DNA of 14,723 nucleotides from JANPEF01 sp046596055 (lineage in GTDB: Bacteria > Eisenbacteria > RBG-16-71-46 > DASYSL01). Position 1 is the first letter of the stretch; every line of letters begins with the position of its first letter. The stretch is from positions 1 to 14,723 of the forward strand of contig JBKJNH010000283.1 in the NCBI GenBank assembly GCA_046596055.1. Reading direction: 5' to 3'. Of the stretch, positions 1 through 5,599 are shown piece after piece. Position numbers and translations under genes: made by a program. The notes under the pieces were generated by a model. The model did no database searches. It saw only the letters and a program-made list of their open reading frames with translations, and had not been told where the DNA came from.

Positions 1-117
1 CCGTCGTCGGTGGGCGCGGTGTACCTCTGGGGCGGCCAGGGTGCGCGGGCGTGGGCGCATGTGCCGGTTGCCGACGGCACGACGAGCGCCCTCACCATGG
101 CGGCCAGCACCCCGGCC
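1..117. repeat. Left copy of 117-bp terminal direct repeat (circular overlap)
   Basis: Bases 1-117 match 14607-14723 exactly by eye. The repeat lies inside an open reading frame that stays in frame across the join, so it is best read as assembler overlap of a circular molecule rather than a biological terminal repeat. Removing one copy gives a 14,606-bp circle. Confidence 0.95.
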
Positions 118-1158
118 AACGCGCTCGCTGCAAATGGAGACATGCACGTCGAGTCCGCGTTTTTGATGGACGACCTCTTCTTCGGCGGCGCGATTCCCGG
201 GCAACCGACCTACACCATTCTCCGGATAGCGACGCCGAACGGAGACCAGCGCGTTGACTTCGCAGACCAGGTCATGACCTGGGTGCTCAACGGCGCAGCG
301 GGGAACAACCGAAACATTGGCCTCCTCGACCAGGCGGGAGAGTTCCGGGTCGAGATTTACAACCGCCCCAGCGTCGGGGACGCGGGCGCGAATTTCTGGA
401 TAAACGGATTCCGCTCGAACCCGAGCAGCGTGCGTGAGCCGTCGGCCACGCAGGGCGCTCCGACGGCGGTGCAGCTTGGCCACAACGCGGGCGCGAACAT
501 CCTCCCTCGCCGCCACACGCTCCTCCGCAAGGTGACGCGCGGCGTGAACGATGCCGAGGGCGTCATCCTCGGTGACTCCATCATCTCGACGTACTCGCCC
601 TACTCGTCGCCGGGGACGTACATCTACACGATTCCCGAGTCCCGGGCGCGAGACGGCATCGTCTCCTATGCCGCGCCGGGGAATCAGTTCACCGACCAAA
701 CGACCGCGTGGAACGCCGCGACGCAAAAGGGTCAGTCGTACGTCAAATGGGTGCTCATTCACTGCGGCATCAATGACCTGAACTCCGGCGCGCAGACGGC
801 CGCGCAGACCACGGCGCGCCTGCAGGCGCTCATCACGAACATCAACGCGAGCAACCCGACCGCGAGGATTCTCATCTCGCCGGTCATGCCGGCGCTCGGT
901 TCCGTCGGGTCGACCAACTGGGCCAAGGCGCTCGTCTACAACCAGAACATTCACGGCACCGGCCCGAACCCCATCACGGGCTCGAATCTCGTCGTCCTCG
1001 CCGACTGGACGAACGCCGACGCGGGAAACCACGGCGGCACGTCCGGCAACCTGTGGAGCGCGTACGACAGCGGCGACGGCATCCATCAAAACACGCTCGC
1101 GCGCCAGTACATGGCCGCCGCGTACCGCGCCGCGCTCGTCGCTGCCGGCCTCCTCTAA
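1..1158 (+). CDS. Spike/receptor-binding protein, C-terminal part with SGNH esterase domain (continues from 13740)
   Basis: This is the C-terminal 385 codons of a 674-aa protein that starts at 13740 and crosses the circle junction; the GTG at 10 is an internal valine, not a start. The first part completes a beta-rich carbohydrate-binding-like module. The next ~130 residues look like a second beta-sandwich (LamG/concanavalin-like, weak call). From about 466 on there is an SGNH/GDSL hydrolase domain: block I GDS with nucleophile Ser482 (codon 577-579), a block II Gly near 516, block III GIND with Asn547, and block V DGIH with Asp648 and His651. All catalytic residues are present. In phages such domains deacetylate or de-esterify host surface glycans. 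The protein ends AAGLL and is followed 8 bases later by the lysis-type genes. The domain is a confident call; the spike role is inferred from position and architecture. Confidence 0.85.
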   Translation, partial: PSSVGAVYLWGGQGARAWAHVPVADGTTSALTMAASTPANALAANGDMHVESAFLMDDLFFGGAIPGQPTYTILRIATPNGDQRVDFADQVMTWVLNGAAGNNRNIGLLDQAGEFRVEIYNRPSVGDAGANFWINGFRSNPSSVREPSATQGAPTAVQLGHNAGANILPRRHTLLRKVTRGVNDAEGVILGDSIISTYSPYSSPGTYIYTIPESRARDGIVSYAAPGNQFTDQTTAWNAATQKGQSYVKWVLIHCGINDLNSGAQTAAQTTARLQALITNINASNPTARILISPVMPALGSVGSTNWAKALVYNQNIHGTGPNPITGSNLVVLADWTNADAGNHGGTSGNLWSAYDSGDGIHQNTLARQYMAAAYRAALVAAGLL

Positions 1159-1166
1159 GGGACCCC

Positions 1167-1391
1167 ATGAAAGACCTACTCTCGACCATCGGTGTCATCG
1201 CGCTGTGGCTCGCGCTCGTGCTCCTCATGGGGCCGCTTGCCGCGGGGTGCGTGACCGCGCGCGACGCACTCGCCTCGCCTGCGGGTCAGACCGCGGTGCG
1301 CGTCGGCGCGTGCGTATTCGAGTGCGTCGCGCGCGAGTTCACGCGCGGCCCCGTCGCTGTCGTGGATGTGCCCGACGGCGGCGTGCGATGA
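1167..1391 (+). CDS. Small predicted lipoprotein (possible outer spanin-like lysis protein)
   Basis: 74 aa. The N-terminus has a charged start (MKD), a hydrophobic stretch at residues 8-22 and a lipobox-like LAAGC with Cys28, the features of a signal-peptidase-II lipoprotein. The mature part would be only ~47 residues, with two further cysteines (49 and 53). The ATG at 1167 follows an AAGGGA ribosome binding site by 5 bases, 8 bases after the spike stop. Its stop overlaps the next start (ATGA), so it is probably translationally coupled to the holin-like gene. A lipoprotein beside a holin after the structural genes fits an outer spanin, but no matching inner spanin is apparent and the sequence is not family-diagnostic. 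It could also be a small virion lipoprotein. Confidence 0.7.
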   Translation: MKDLLSTIGVIALWLALVLLMGPLAAGCVTARDALASPAGQTAVRVGACVFECVAREFTRGPVAVVDVPDGGVR

Positions 1392-1669
1392 CGCCGACGG
1401 ACCGGCGCGGCCTCGGCGAAATCGTCGCGTGGTGCACGATGGTAGTGATGCTCGGCGGCGTGGTGATGGTCGCCATGCTGCGTGACCCCCAGGCGGTGCC
1501 CTACGTGATGGGGCCGTTCCTCGGGCTCGTCGCTGCGCTCGCGTCGCGCGGCACGAAGGGCGCCATCGACCGCGACGCGTTGCGGGAGCGCTCCTCTGCT
1601 CCGCCTGGCGCGGCCGGTAAGGCGACCGCGACGGCGACCGCGAGCACCGACGGTAACGACCCTACGTAA
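1388..1669 (+). CDS. Holin-like two-helix membrane protein
   Basis: 93 aa. A short polar N-terminus is followed by two hydrophobic segments at about residues 11-31 and 36-52, then a hydrophilic Ala/Thr-rich tail with several Arg/Lys. The two helices with a short turn and charged tail are typical of class II-type phage holins, which make lethal pores in the inner membrane. I recognise the architecture, not a family. The start ATG overlaps the stop of the lipoprotein gene by 4 bases. Its 3' end overlaps the oppositely oriented gene at 1662-1967 by 8 bases, so late rightward and leftward transcription collide here without a visible terminator. A small virion membrane protein is the alternative. 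Confidence 0.65.
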   Translation: MTPTDRRGLGEIVAWCTMVVMLGGVVMVAMLRDPQAVPYVMGPFLGLVAALASRGTKGAIDRDALRERSSAPPGAAGKATATATASTDGNDPT

Positions 1670-1967
1670 TGCGTCGCGTGTTCGCTTCGATGGCCACTTG
1701 GCAGAGCGCGGTCTGAGCTTGCAGGCGCAGCGCATCCGCGCGCCCCTTCGCCGACGACGCGAAGATGGCTGCCGTCACGCCCGCGAGGAGCAGCGTCAAG
1801 ACGCCTTCCGCGTCGTGGGTGCCCCTCTCCATCGCAAAGACGCCCTGGGTGAGCCCCGCGCCGACGAGCGCGCCGAGCAGCCCCATTCGCAGCGTCAGTC
1901 CCGTGGCGCGCGCGTAGAGCGAGTCCGCGAACGACTGAATCAGCGCGGGGTCGTAGGTGGCGGACAT
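1662..1967 (-). CDS. Small two-helix membrane protein of unknown function
   Basis: 101 aa, encoded leftward. Hydrophobic segments lie at about residues 24-44 (Gly/Leu/Ala-rich) and 55-71; the C-terminal ~25 residues look helical and polar. On the coding strand a GGAG stands 7 bases before the ATG, supporting the start at 1967. It is the last gene of the leftward operon and converges on the holin-like gene with an 8-base tail overlap. The upstream gap (1968-2075) carries operator-like inverted repeats, so it may have its own regulated promoter. Possible roles include an antiholin, a superinfection-exclusion protein or a membrane factor. Nothing in the sequence decides between them. Confidence 0.7.
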   Translation of the reverse strand: MSATYDPALIQSFADSLYARATGLTLRMGLLGALVGAGLTQGVFAMERGTHDAEGVLTLLLAGVTAAIFASSAKGRADALRLQAQTALCQVAIEANTRRIT

Positions 1968-1997
1968 GGCGACTCCGGAGCGACGGTGGCTGCCCTA

Positions 1998-2070
1998 CAC
2001 TGCATTACGAGCAGTGCGAAATTCGTTGACCGCATCGAGGGTGCTGGTACTTTCAGTCTGCCCGTAATGC
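1998..2070. promoter_or_regulatory. Operator-like inverted repeats upstream of the leftward membrane-protein gene
   Basis: The gap between the two leftward genes is less GC-rich than its surroundings and holds two symmetrical elements. CACTGC (1998-2003) and GCAGTG (2011-2016) form a perfect 6-bp palindrome with a 7-base centre. The 13-mer at 2002-2014 (GCATTACGAGCAG) pairs with 2058-2070 (CTGCCCGTAATGC) with one mismatch. The neighbouring gene encodes a ribbon-helix-helix protein, and such proteins bind short repeated operator sites, so an autoregulatory operator is a reasonable inference. I could not identify convincing -35/-10 boxes. Confidence 0.5.
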
Positions 2071-2075
2071 GAACA

Positions 2076-2261
2076 TCATCCAAAAAGACGCGAGCGCACG
2101 AAGGCGGGCACCGTCGCTGCCTTCGCTGCGCGGGCCATCTTGCGCAGCTCTGCTTGCTCGGCGTCGGTCATCGGCACGTTGACTTTGTGCCGTCGTTTCT
2201 CGCTCACCGGGAGCGGCGGGCGGCCAAGAGCGGGAGCCTTTTTCATCGCGGTTCGCGGCAT
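2076..2261 (-). CDS. Ribbon-helix-helix (Arc/MetJ-like) DNA-binding regulator
   Basis: 61 aa from the ATG at 2261. A basic tail (MPRTAMKKAP...) is followed by HKVNVPMTDAEQAEL at about residues 25-39, the usual signature of an RHH protein. In it, a beta strand with alternating polar residues inserts in the DNA major groove, then comes T/S-D-x-E at the start of helix 1. A second helix with Arg at the end (VRSRLF) closes the fold. Such proteins act as dimers as repressors or as relaxosome accessory factors. It is the middle gene of a three-gene leftward operon, flanked on both sides by inverted repeats that may be its targets. No clear Shine-Dalgarno marks the start; GTG at 2282 and ATG at 2246 are alternatives. 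Confidence 0.75.
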   Translation of the reverse strand: MPRTAMKKAPALGRPPLPVSEKRRHKVNVPMTDAEQAELRKMARAAKAATVPAFVRSRLFG

Positions 2262-2282
2262 GGTGAGGTCAACGTACCACAC

Positions 2283-2343
2283 GTCCAGTCTGTGTCACGA
2301 GGGCGGGATAAGTGACGGTAATCACGACTTTCCAGCACTGGAC
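2283..2343. promoter_or_regulatory. Nested inverted repeats upstream of the RHH regulator gene
   Basis: Just upstream of the RHH gene, GTCCAGT (2283-2289) pairs perfectly with ACTGGAC (2337-2343). Inside it GTCAC (2294-2298) pairs with GTGAC (2312-2316), and GTGA (2312-2315) also pairs with TCAC (2322-2325). The repeats lie in a 92-base non-coding gap between two leftward genes, where a promoter and operator for the regulator would be expected. Function is inferred from position and symmetry. Confidence 0.4.
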
Positions 2344-2374
2344 GGGTGCGCAGGCTTGGCGCCATGTCTGTACA

Positions 2375-2806
2375 TTATCGGACTCTGCGACGCAGGATTG
2401 GCGCGGCCTCTGGGGCTTCCTGTCGCCAGGGCGCGGAGACATCGACCGCGGTCGCCATGACCGCATCTTCATAGACTTCGTCGGCGTAGCTCCCGGCGCT
2501 CACCACGTCGAGCGCGCAGCACTCTTCCAGGATGTCGAGGATGCGGTCGACGAACGCCATGCGCGTCGCTGCGTCGGCGCGCTGACGGCACCACCACTGG
2601 CCGTAGACGTACGCCTCGACGCGCGCGAAGGCGAGGCGGCGCCCGAGCCATGCGCGACGGCGCCACGCCTTTCGCGTTGCGCTCTCGCTGCGCAGGAACG
2701 CGCGCAGCTCTCCAAGCAGGTTGACCGGTACCAGTGCGTTGTTCGGCATCGGCGCGATGGTCGCGCAGATGTGCGGGCTCGCCAGTTTTTCAAGGAGGTC
2801 CGTCAT
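2375..2806 (-). CDS. Unknown 143-aa protein, first gene of the leftward operon
   Basis: 143 aa, not recognised. Codon third positions on the minus strand are strongly G/C, as in the confident genes, and the composition is balanced, which supports coding here rather than in the overlapping plus frames. The protein has a basic, Arg- and Trp-rich central part (residues ~38-75), then a helical region with a CC pair and an acidic C-terminal third; an all-alpha fold is likely. No membrane segment or known motif is visible. Neither the ATG at 2806 nor the alternative at 2749 has a Shine-Dalgarno. With the 2806 start, its start codon overlaps the divergent plus-strand start at 2805 within a CATG, and codons 2-5 are read from the complement of that gene's ribosome binding site. 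Confidence 0.65.
   Translation of the reverse strand: MTDLLEKLASPHICATIAPMPNNALVPVNLLGELRAFLRSESATRKAWRRRAWLGRRLAFARVEAYVYGQWWCRQRADAATRMAFVDRILDILEECCALDVVSAGSYADEVYEDAVMATAVDVSAPWRQEAPEAAPILRRRVR
2792..2799 (+). promoter_or_regulatory. Perfect Shine-Dalgarno AAGGAGGT for the rightward small-gene operon
   Basis: AAGGAGGT is fully complementary to the canonical anti-SD and ends 5 bases before the ATG at 2805. It is one of the strongest ribosome binding sites in the window and fixes the start of the first small gene. It is embedded in the 5' end of the oppositely oriented gene at 2375-2806. Confidence 0.8.
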
Positions 2807-3158
2807 GGGAATTGGGCTGGATAGGCTCTCGGAAGTCAGTTTGGCGCGGCACCGCGCACGCACCGCTGCCGACGACGCTGTCAAGCATTTGACGCTGGCG
2901 CAGCGGTGCGCGTCGCTGGCCGAGGCGGGCGAGCATGCGGGGCGCGCGGCTCGCGCGGCGGGCGTCGCGCAGGAAGCGGCGCGCACGAGCGGGGAGCTGG
3001 CAGAGGGGTTGACGGGCGATGCGTGGAAGGAAGCGGCGCCCGTCGTCAAGAGTGCGTGGGTGGCCGCGCGTGACGCTGAGCTGTCGGCGCGCGAGGCGCT
3101 CATGCACGCGGCCGACCTCGACGACGCGGTAGCGTTCCCGCTCGCCGTGGTCGCGTGA
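2805..3158 (+). CDS. Alanine-rich helical protein of unknown function
   Basis: 117 aa with no recognised family. The sequence is very rich in Ala, Arg and Glu with regularly spaced Leu, and should be almost wholly alpha-helical, perhaps a helical bundle or coiled coil. There is no membrane segment. The start is set by the perfect AAGGAGGT at 2792-2799. It heads four small genes joined by 4-base overlaps; its TGA overlaps the GTG of the next gene. High expression is likely from the ribosome binding site. Position just before the putative origin and Rep gene suggests an early role, for example host takeover or DNA-binding accessory function, but nothing in the sequence shows this. Confidence 0.7.
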   Translation: MGIGLDRLSEVSLARHRARTAADDAVKHLTLAQRCASLAEAGEHAGRAARAAGVAQEAARTSGELAEGLTGDAWKEAAPVVKSAWVAARDAELSAREALMHAADLDDAVAFPLAVVA

Positions 3159-3361
3159 CGCCCGTCGGCGAGTTCCGCGGCGACGACGATGTGCGGCCCG
3201 GCGAGGAGCAGCATCACTGCTGGTGCAGGTGCGGCGAGCGGCGCGCTCCCGCGTGTGGGGTCCGCGTCTGGCGCGTCGGTCCCGCGGGCACGTGCGACCT
3301 CTGCGCGCTCCATGCGCTTCCCGCGGTGCGGTATCGCGTGCTCTGCGCGGGCATCAAGTGA
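3155..3361 (+). CDS. Small Cys-rich, zinc-ribbon-like protein
   Basis: 68 aa. Cysteines at 22, 24, 26, 34, 47, 50 and 64, with His20, 21 and 53, give CxCxC, TCDLC and nearby His, the pattern of a small zinc-ribbon or knuckle. The start is a GTG whose last bases form the stop of the previous gene (GTGA), and its own stop overlaps the next GTG in the same way. It is therefore translated only by coupling, since no separate Shine-Dalgarno is evident. Zinc-binding proteins of this size in phages often bind nucleic acid or host proteins. The metal-binding idea is inferred from Cys spacing, and the family is not recognised. Confidence 0.6.
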   Translation: MTPVGEFRGDDDVRPGEEQHHCWCRCGERRAPACGVRVWRVGPAGTCDLCALHALPAVRYRVLCAGIK

Positions 3362-3582
3362 GGTCGGAGGACGTTCGGTCGTGGCACGTGCGGGAGTGCG
3401 CCGGGAGCGTTGAGGTGCTCGCCGCGCGCGTCGAGGCGTGGGAGCCGCACGTTGACCGCGGCTCGCAGCGGGCGCGACTGCGTGAGGCTCGCGCGCATCT
3501 TGACCGCGCATCCGAGCTGCTCCGCGGGGCGGCCTCGGCCGAGGTCATCGACGCGCGCACGCTCGCGGGCTGGCGCCGATGA
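3358..3582 (+). CDS. Small helical, Arg-rich protein of unknown function
   Basis: 74 aa, read from a GTG at 3358 that overlaps the stop of the previous gene (GTGA). An AGGTCGGAGG stretch just inside the gene does not mark another start. The protein is predicted to be helical, with two amphipathic segments (about residues 15-30 and 38-62) separated by a short loop, rich in Arg, Ala and Glu. It has one Cys and no membrane span or known motif. It is the third gene of the coupled small-gene cassette; its stop overlaps the next ATG (ATGA). The tidy coupling at both ends is the main reason to believe it is real. Confidence 0.55.
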   Translation: MRSEDVRSWHVRECAGSVEVLAARVEAWEPHVDRGSQRARLREARAHLDRASELLRGAASAEVIDARTLAGWRR

Positions 3583-3782
3583 CCCGCGCTCGATGCTGTG
3601 ACGGCAAGCTCCGTCACCTGTCGGAGTCGGGGGCGCTCGCCGCGGTCGAGCGCATGCGTCGCGTGACTGGGCGGCCGGCCGAGGCCGTCGCGCGGCTCCT
3701 CGCCTACCGGTGCGACCTCTGCACCTTTTGGCACGTCGGGCACGCCCGCCGTTTCGCTCCGTTTGAGCACCCCGCCCGCTAA
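3579..3782 (+). CDS. Small phage-type zinc-knuckle protein
   Basis: 67 aa. Cys6/Cys7 and Lys10 are followed by an Ala/Arg helix and then YRCDLCTFWHVGH at residues 43-55. This resembles small proteins common in phages and plasmids that carry C-x(n)-K at the N-terminus and YxC-xx-C-x-x-WH near the C-terminus. They probably bind one zinc; their role is unknown, with nucleic-acid binding the usual guess. It closes the coupled cassette, starting at an ATGA overlap with the previous gene. It ends at 3782, directly before the repeat-rich origin candidate. Confidence 0.7.
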   Translation: MTRARCCDGKLRHLSESGALAAVERMRRVTGRPAEAVARLLAYRCDLCTFWHVGHARRFAPFEHPAR

Positions 3783-3964
3783 CACCGCGCAGCTACTCAG
3801 TACCACTGCATTTGGGACCCCCCATAGCGTTGCGGGTCTACGCGCCGAAATCGGGCGCCGTTCCGAGCACTTAGCCCGCCCGCAAGGGCGGGCAGGTGGA
3901 CCCGAGTAACACCCACCCTACTAAATGCAGTGACCTTGAGTAATCCCATGGAGTTGCCACCACG
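3783..3964. other. Candidate replication origin: repeat-rich intergenic region upstream of rep
   Basis: This 182-base gap is the longest non-coding stretch in the window. CACTGCATTT (3804-3813) and AAATGCAGTG (3923-3932) form a perfect 10-bp inverted repeat, with an outer CTCA (3796-3799)/TGAG (3937-3940) also pairing. Between them lie hairpins GCGCC/GGCGC (3842-3846/3854-3858), GCCCGCCC/GGGCGGGC (3874-3893) and GGTGG/CCACC (3895-3899/3913-3917). Rolling-circle initiators usually nick at a cruciform next to or within rep, so this is the best origin candidate. It must also carry the promoter or leader of the rep gene, unless rep is read from the upstream cassette. The nick site cannot be read directly. 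Confidence 0.55.
3874..3893. repeat. Perfect 8-bp GC hairpin with GCAA tetraloop
   Basis: GCCCGCCC, loop GCAA, GGGCGGGC. The stem is all G/C and the loop is of the GNRA class on the plus strand, so it would be very stable as ssDNA or RNA. It is not followed by a T-run, so a rho-independent terminator is unlikely. It sits mid-way between the arms of the 10-bp inverted repeat and could be a double-strand or single-strand origin cruciform. Confidence 0.8.
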
Positions 3965-5599
3965 ATGGTCGTCATCTCGCGCGGCATCGATACCATCGTC
4001 CTCACCTGGGAGGCCCCGGTCGCGCCTGATGCGCGCGAGGAGCTTGCGCACCTGCGCGACCTATCCCGGGAGCGGCGCGAGACCAAAGACGCAACACCGA
4101 CCGTCTGGCACGCCCTGGGGATGACGTTCGAGGTCGGGACGGCCAAGGGCCCGTTCCGGTACCTGCTCACCTCACGCGACGCGATGACCGTGGCCGTGAT
4201 GGGCGCGAACCTCGCCGGGACCCCGACAGTCAAAGCCGAGCTCCGCGCCCAATTTCTGTGGACGCTCGGCTACCGCGCCGCGGTCGAGCGCGCCCGCCAG
4301 CTCGTCGGTTGCCTCGTGACCGGAAAGGACGGCCCACCGGACCGCGACCTCGACCTCGGCGTCGAGCGGGTCTTTCGCGTCGACCTGGCGGTCGACTTCC
4401 AAGGCTGGGGCTTCGATGGCCTCGACGGCGAGTACGACCGCTGGCGGTGCGTCGCCCACAACAAGCACGCGACGCACGGCCCGCGCGGTACCGCGAAGTT
4501 CACCGGCTACAGCTTCGGCCTCGGCGGAGACACCGGCTTTCGCGTCTATGACAAGACGCAAGAGATCGGCGAGCAAGAGAGCGAGGCGCACCGCAAGCGC
4601 GTGCGCCTCGAAGGTCACAAGGCGTGGATGGCCAAGCGCCCCGCCCGTGATGTCAAGCGCATGCCCGGCAAAAAAGCATGGTTCCCGACGGTGTGGGAGG
4701 CGCAGGCGCGCGCGCTCGGGGTCCCGTACGACCGCGCCGCGACAGTGTGGCGCGCCGAGGCACAGCTACGGGGCGAGGCGCTCAAGCAGCTCGGCGTGCG
4801 CCGCGACTTCCTCGAAGTCTTTGCCACGAAGGCCGACGGCGTGTGGCGCTCGGTGGTCGGCGCGCCGACGTGGCGCCCCGAGCGAGGCGAGCGCGGGAAA
4901 GCATGGCTCTCCTTCCGCGAGCCATCCCCCCCGCTCGACTGGCATCCCCCCCGACGGCTCCCGGACCGCACGCGCGCGCCCATTGACCGGCGCTGGCGCG
5001 AGTTGCAGCGTGTCGTCTTTGTCTCCGAGGCGGCGCCAGCGGTGCGGGAGCGCGCGCGCGAGATATCCGAAGAACGCCTCGTGGTCGGCATGCGCGGCTA
5101 CGCCGTCAGCTACGCCGCACACAAAGGGCTTCCCCTTGGGCTCGGCGTGACCTCGGGCGCGGTCATCACCCGAACGCTCGATGACCTCCGTGCGGCGCTC
5201 CTCTCGCGCGACGCCACCGAAGATAGGAGCTTCATGGCGCGCACCGTCGATAAGCGCGCTCTCATGGACAGCTCGGGCGGGTCGGTCTGTGCCGTGTGCG
5301 AGGCACGCGCCACGCGCCGCGCGCGCCGGGTCGGGCCCTTCCACGCCCCGGCCGACGGCATCGGCTCCATTCAGCTCTGGGCGGTCTGCGATGACGGCGA
5401 CTGCCGCGCACAGGTCGAGGCGGATGAGGAGCGCCAGCGCGACGACCTCGCCGGCCCTATCCGCTTCAAGGTCCGCGCGCGTCGCGCCGACCTCATCGAG
5501 GACTACCGACGCAAGAAAGCAGAGGAGGACGAAAGTGCAGCACGTGCCGAACGGTGGTTTATTCGCGAATGCGAGAAACAGAATAGTCATGGTTCTTGA
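3965..5599 (+). CDS. rep: Rolling-circle replication initiator, Rep_trans / phage pII-like
   Basis: 544 aa. The N-terminal ~285 residues match the general layout of Rep_trans / gene II-type initiators: RVDLAVDF at 138-145 (acidic, metal-binding-type motif), a GYSFG turn at 181-185 and RVYDKTQE at 193-200. Tyr195 in the Y-x-K setting is my candidate for the nicking tyrosine. WRAEAQLRG-x5-L at 262-276 is the usual R-x-E-x3-R helix after it. There is no HUH motif. Such enzymes nick the plus origin, stay covalently attached and start leading-strand synthesis. The C-terminal half is unusual: a Pro/Arg linker, a helical region, then C442-x2-C445 and C475-x4-C480, probably a zinc finger, and a charged helical tail. 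The ATG at 3965 has a GGAG 11 bases upstream. The gene follows the origin candidate and its 3' end overlaps the next gene by 65 bases. Family is confident at the superfamily level only. Confidence 0.8.
   Translation: MVVISRGIDTIVLTWEAPVAPDAREELAHLRDLSRERRETKDATPTVWHALGMTFEVGTAKGPFRYLLTSRDAMTVAVMGANLAGTPTVKAELRAQFLWTLGYRAAVERARQLVGCLVTGKDGPPDRDLDLGVERVFRVDLAVDFQGWGFDGLDGEYDRWRCVAHNKHATHGPRGTAKFTGYSFGLGGDTGFRVYDKTQEIGEQESEAHRKRVRLEGHKAWMAKRPARDVKRMPGKKAWFPTVWEAQARALGVPYDRAATVWRAEAQLRGEALKQLGVRRDFLEVFATKADGVWRSVVGAPTWRPERGERGKAWLSFREPSPPLDWHPPRRLPDRTRAPIDRRWRELQRVVFVSEAAPAVRERAREISEERLVVGMRGYAVSYAAHKGLPLGLGVTSGAVITRTLDDLRAALLSRDATEDRSFMARTVDKRALMDSSGGSVCAVCEARATRRARRVGPFHAPADGIGSIQLWAVCDDGDCRAQVEADEERQRDDLAGPIRFKVRARRADLIEDYRRKKAEEDESAARAERWFIRECEKQNSHGS

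Noticed and set aside
2312..2824. 170-aa plus-strand frame across 2312-2824
   Set aside because: Opposite strand frame (2375-2806) has better composition and G/C-rich third positions; the plus frame is Arg/Asp/Ala-heavy as in antisense shadows and lacks a ribosome site.
2807..3511. Upstream extension of the leftward 143-aa gene to 3511
   Set aside because: The extra 235 codons are low-complexity Ala/Arg/Ser, antisense to the coupled small genes, and change abruptly to normal composition at residue MTDLL.
3874..3893. Hairpin before rep as a terminator
   Set aside because: No T-run follows on either strand; a role in the origin or leader fits better.
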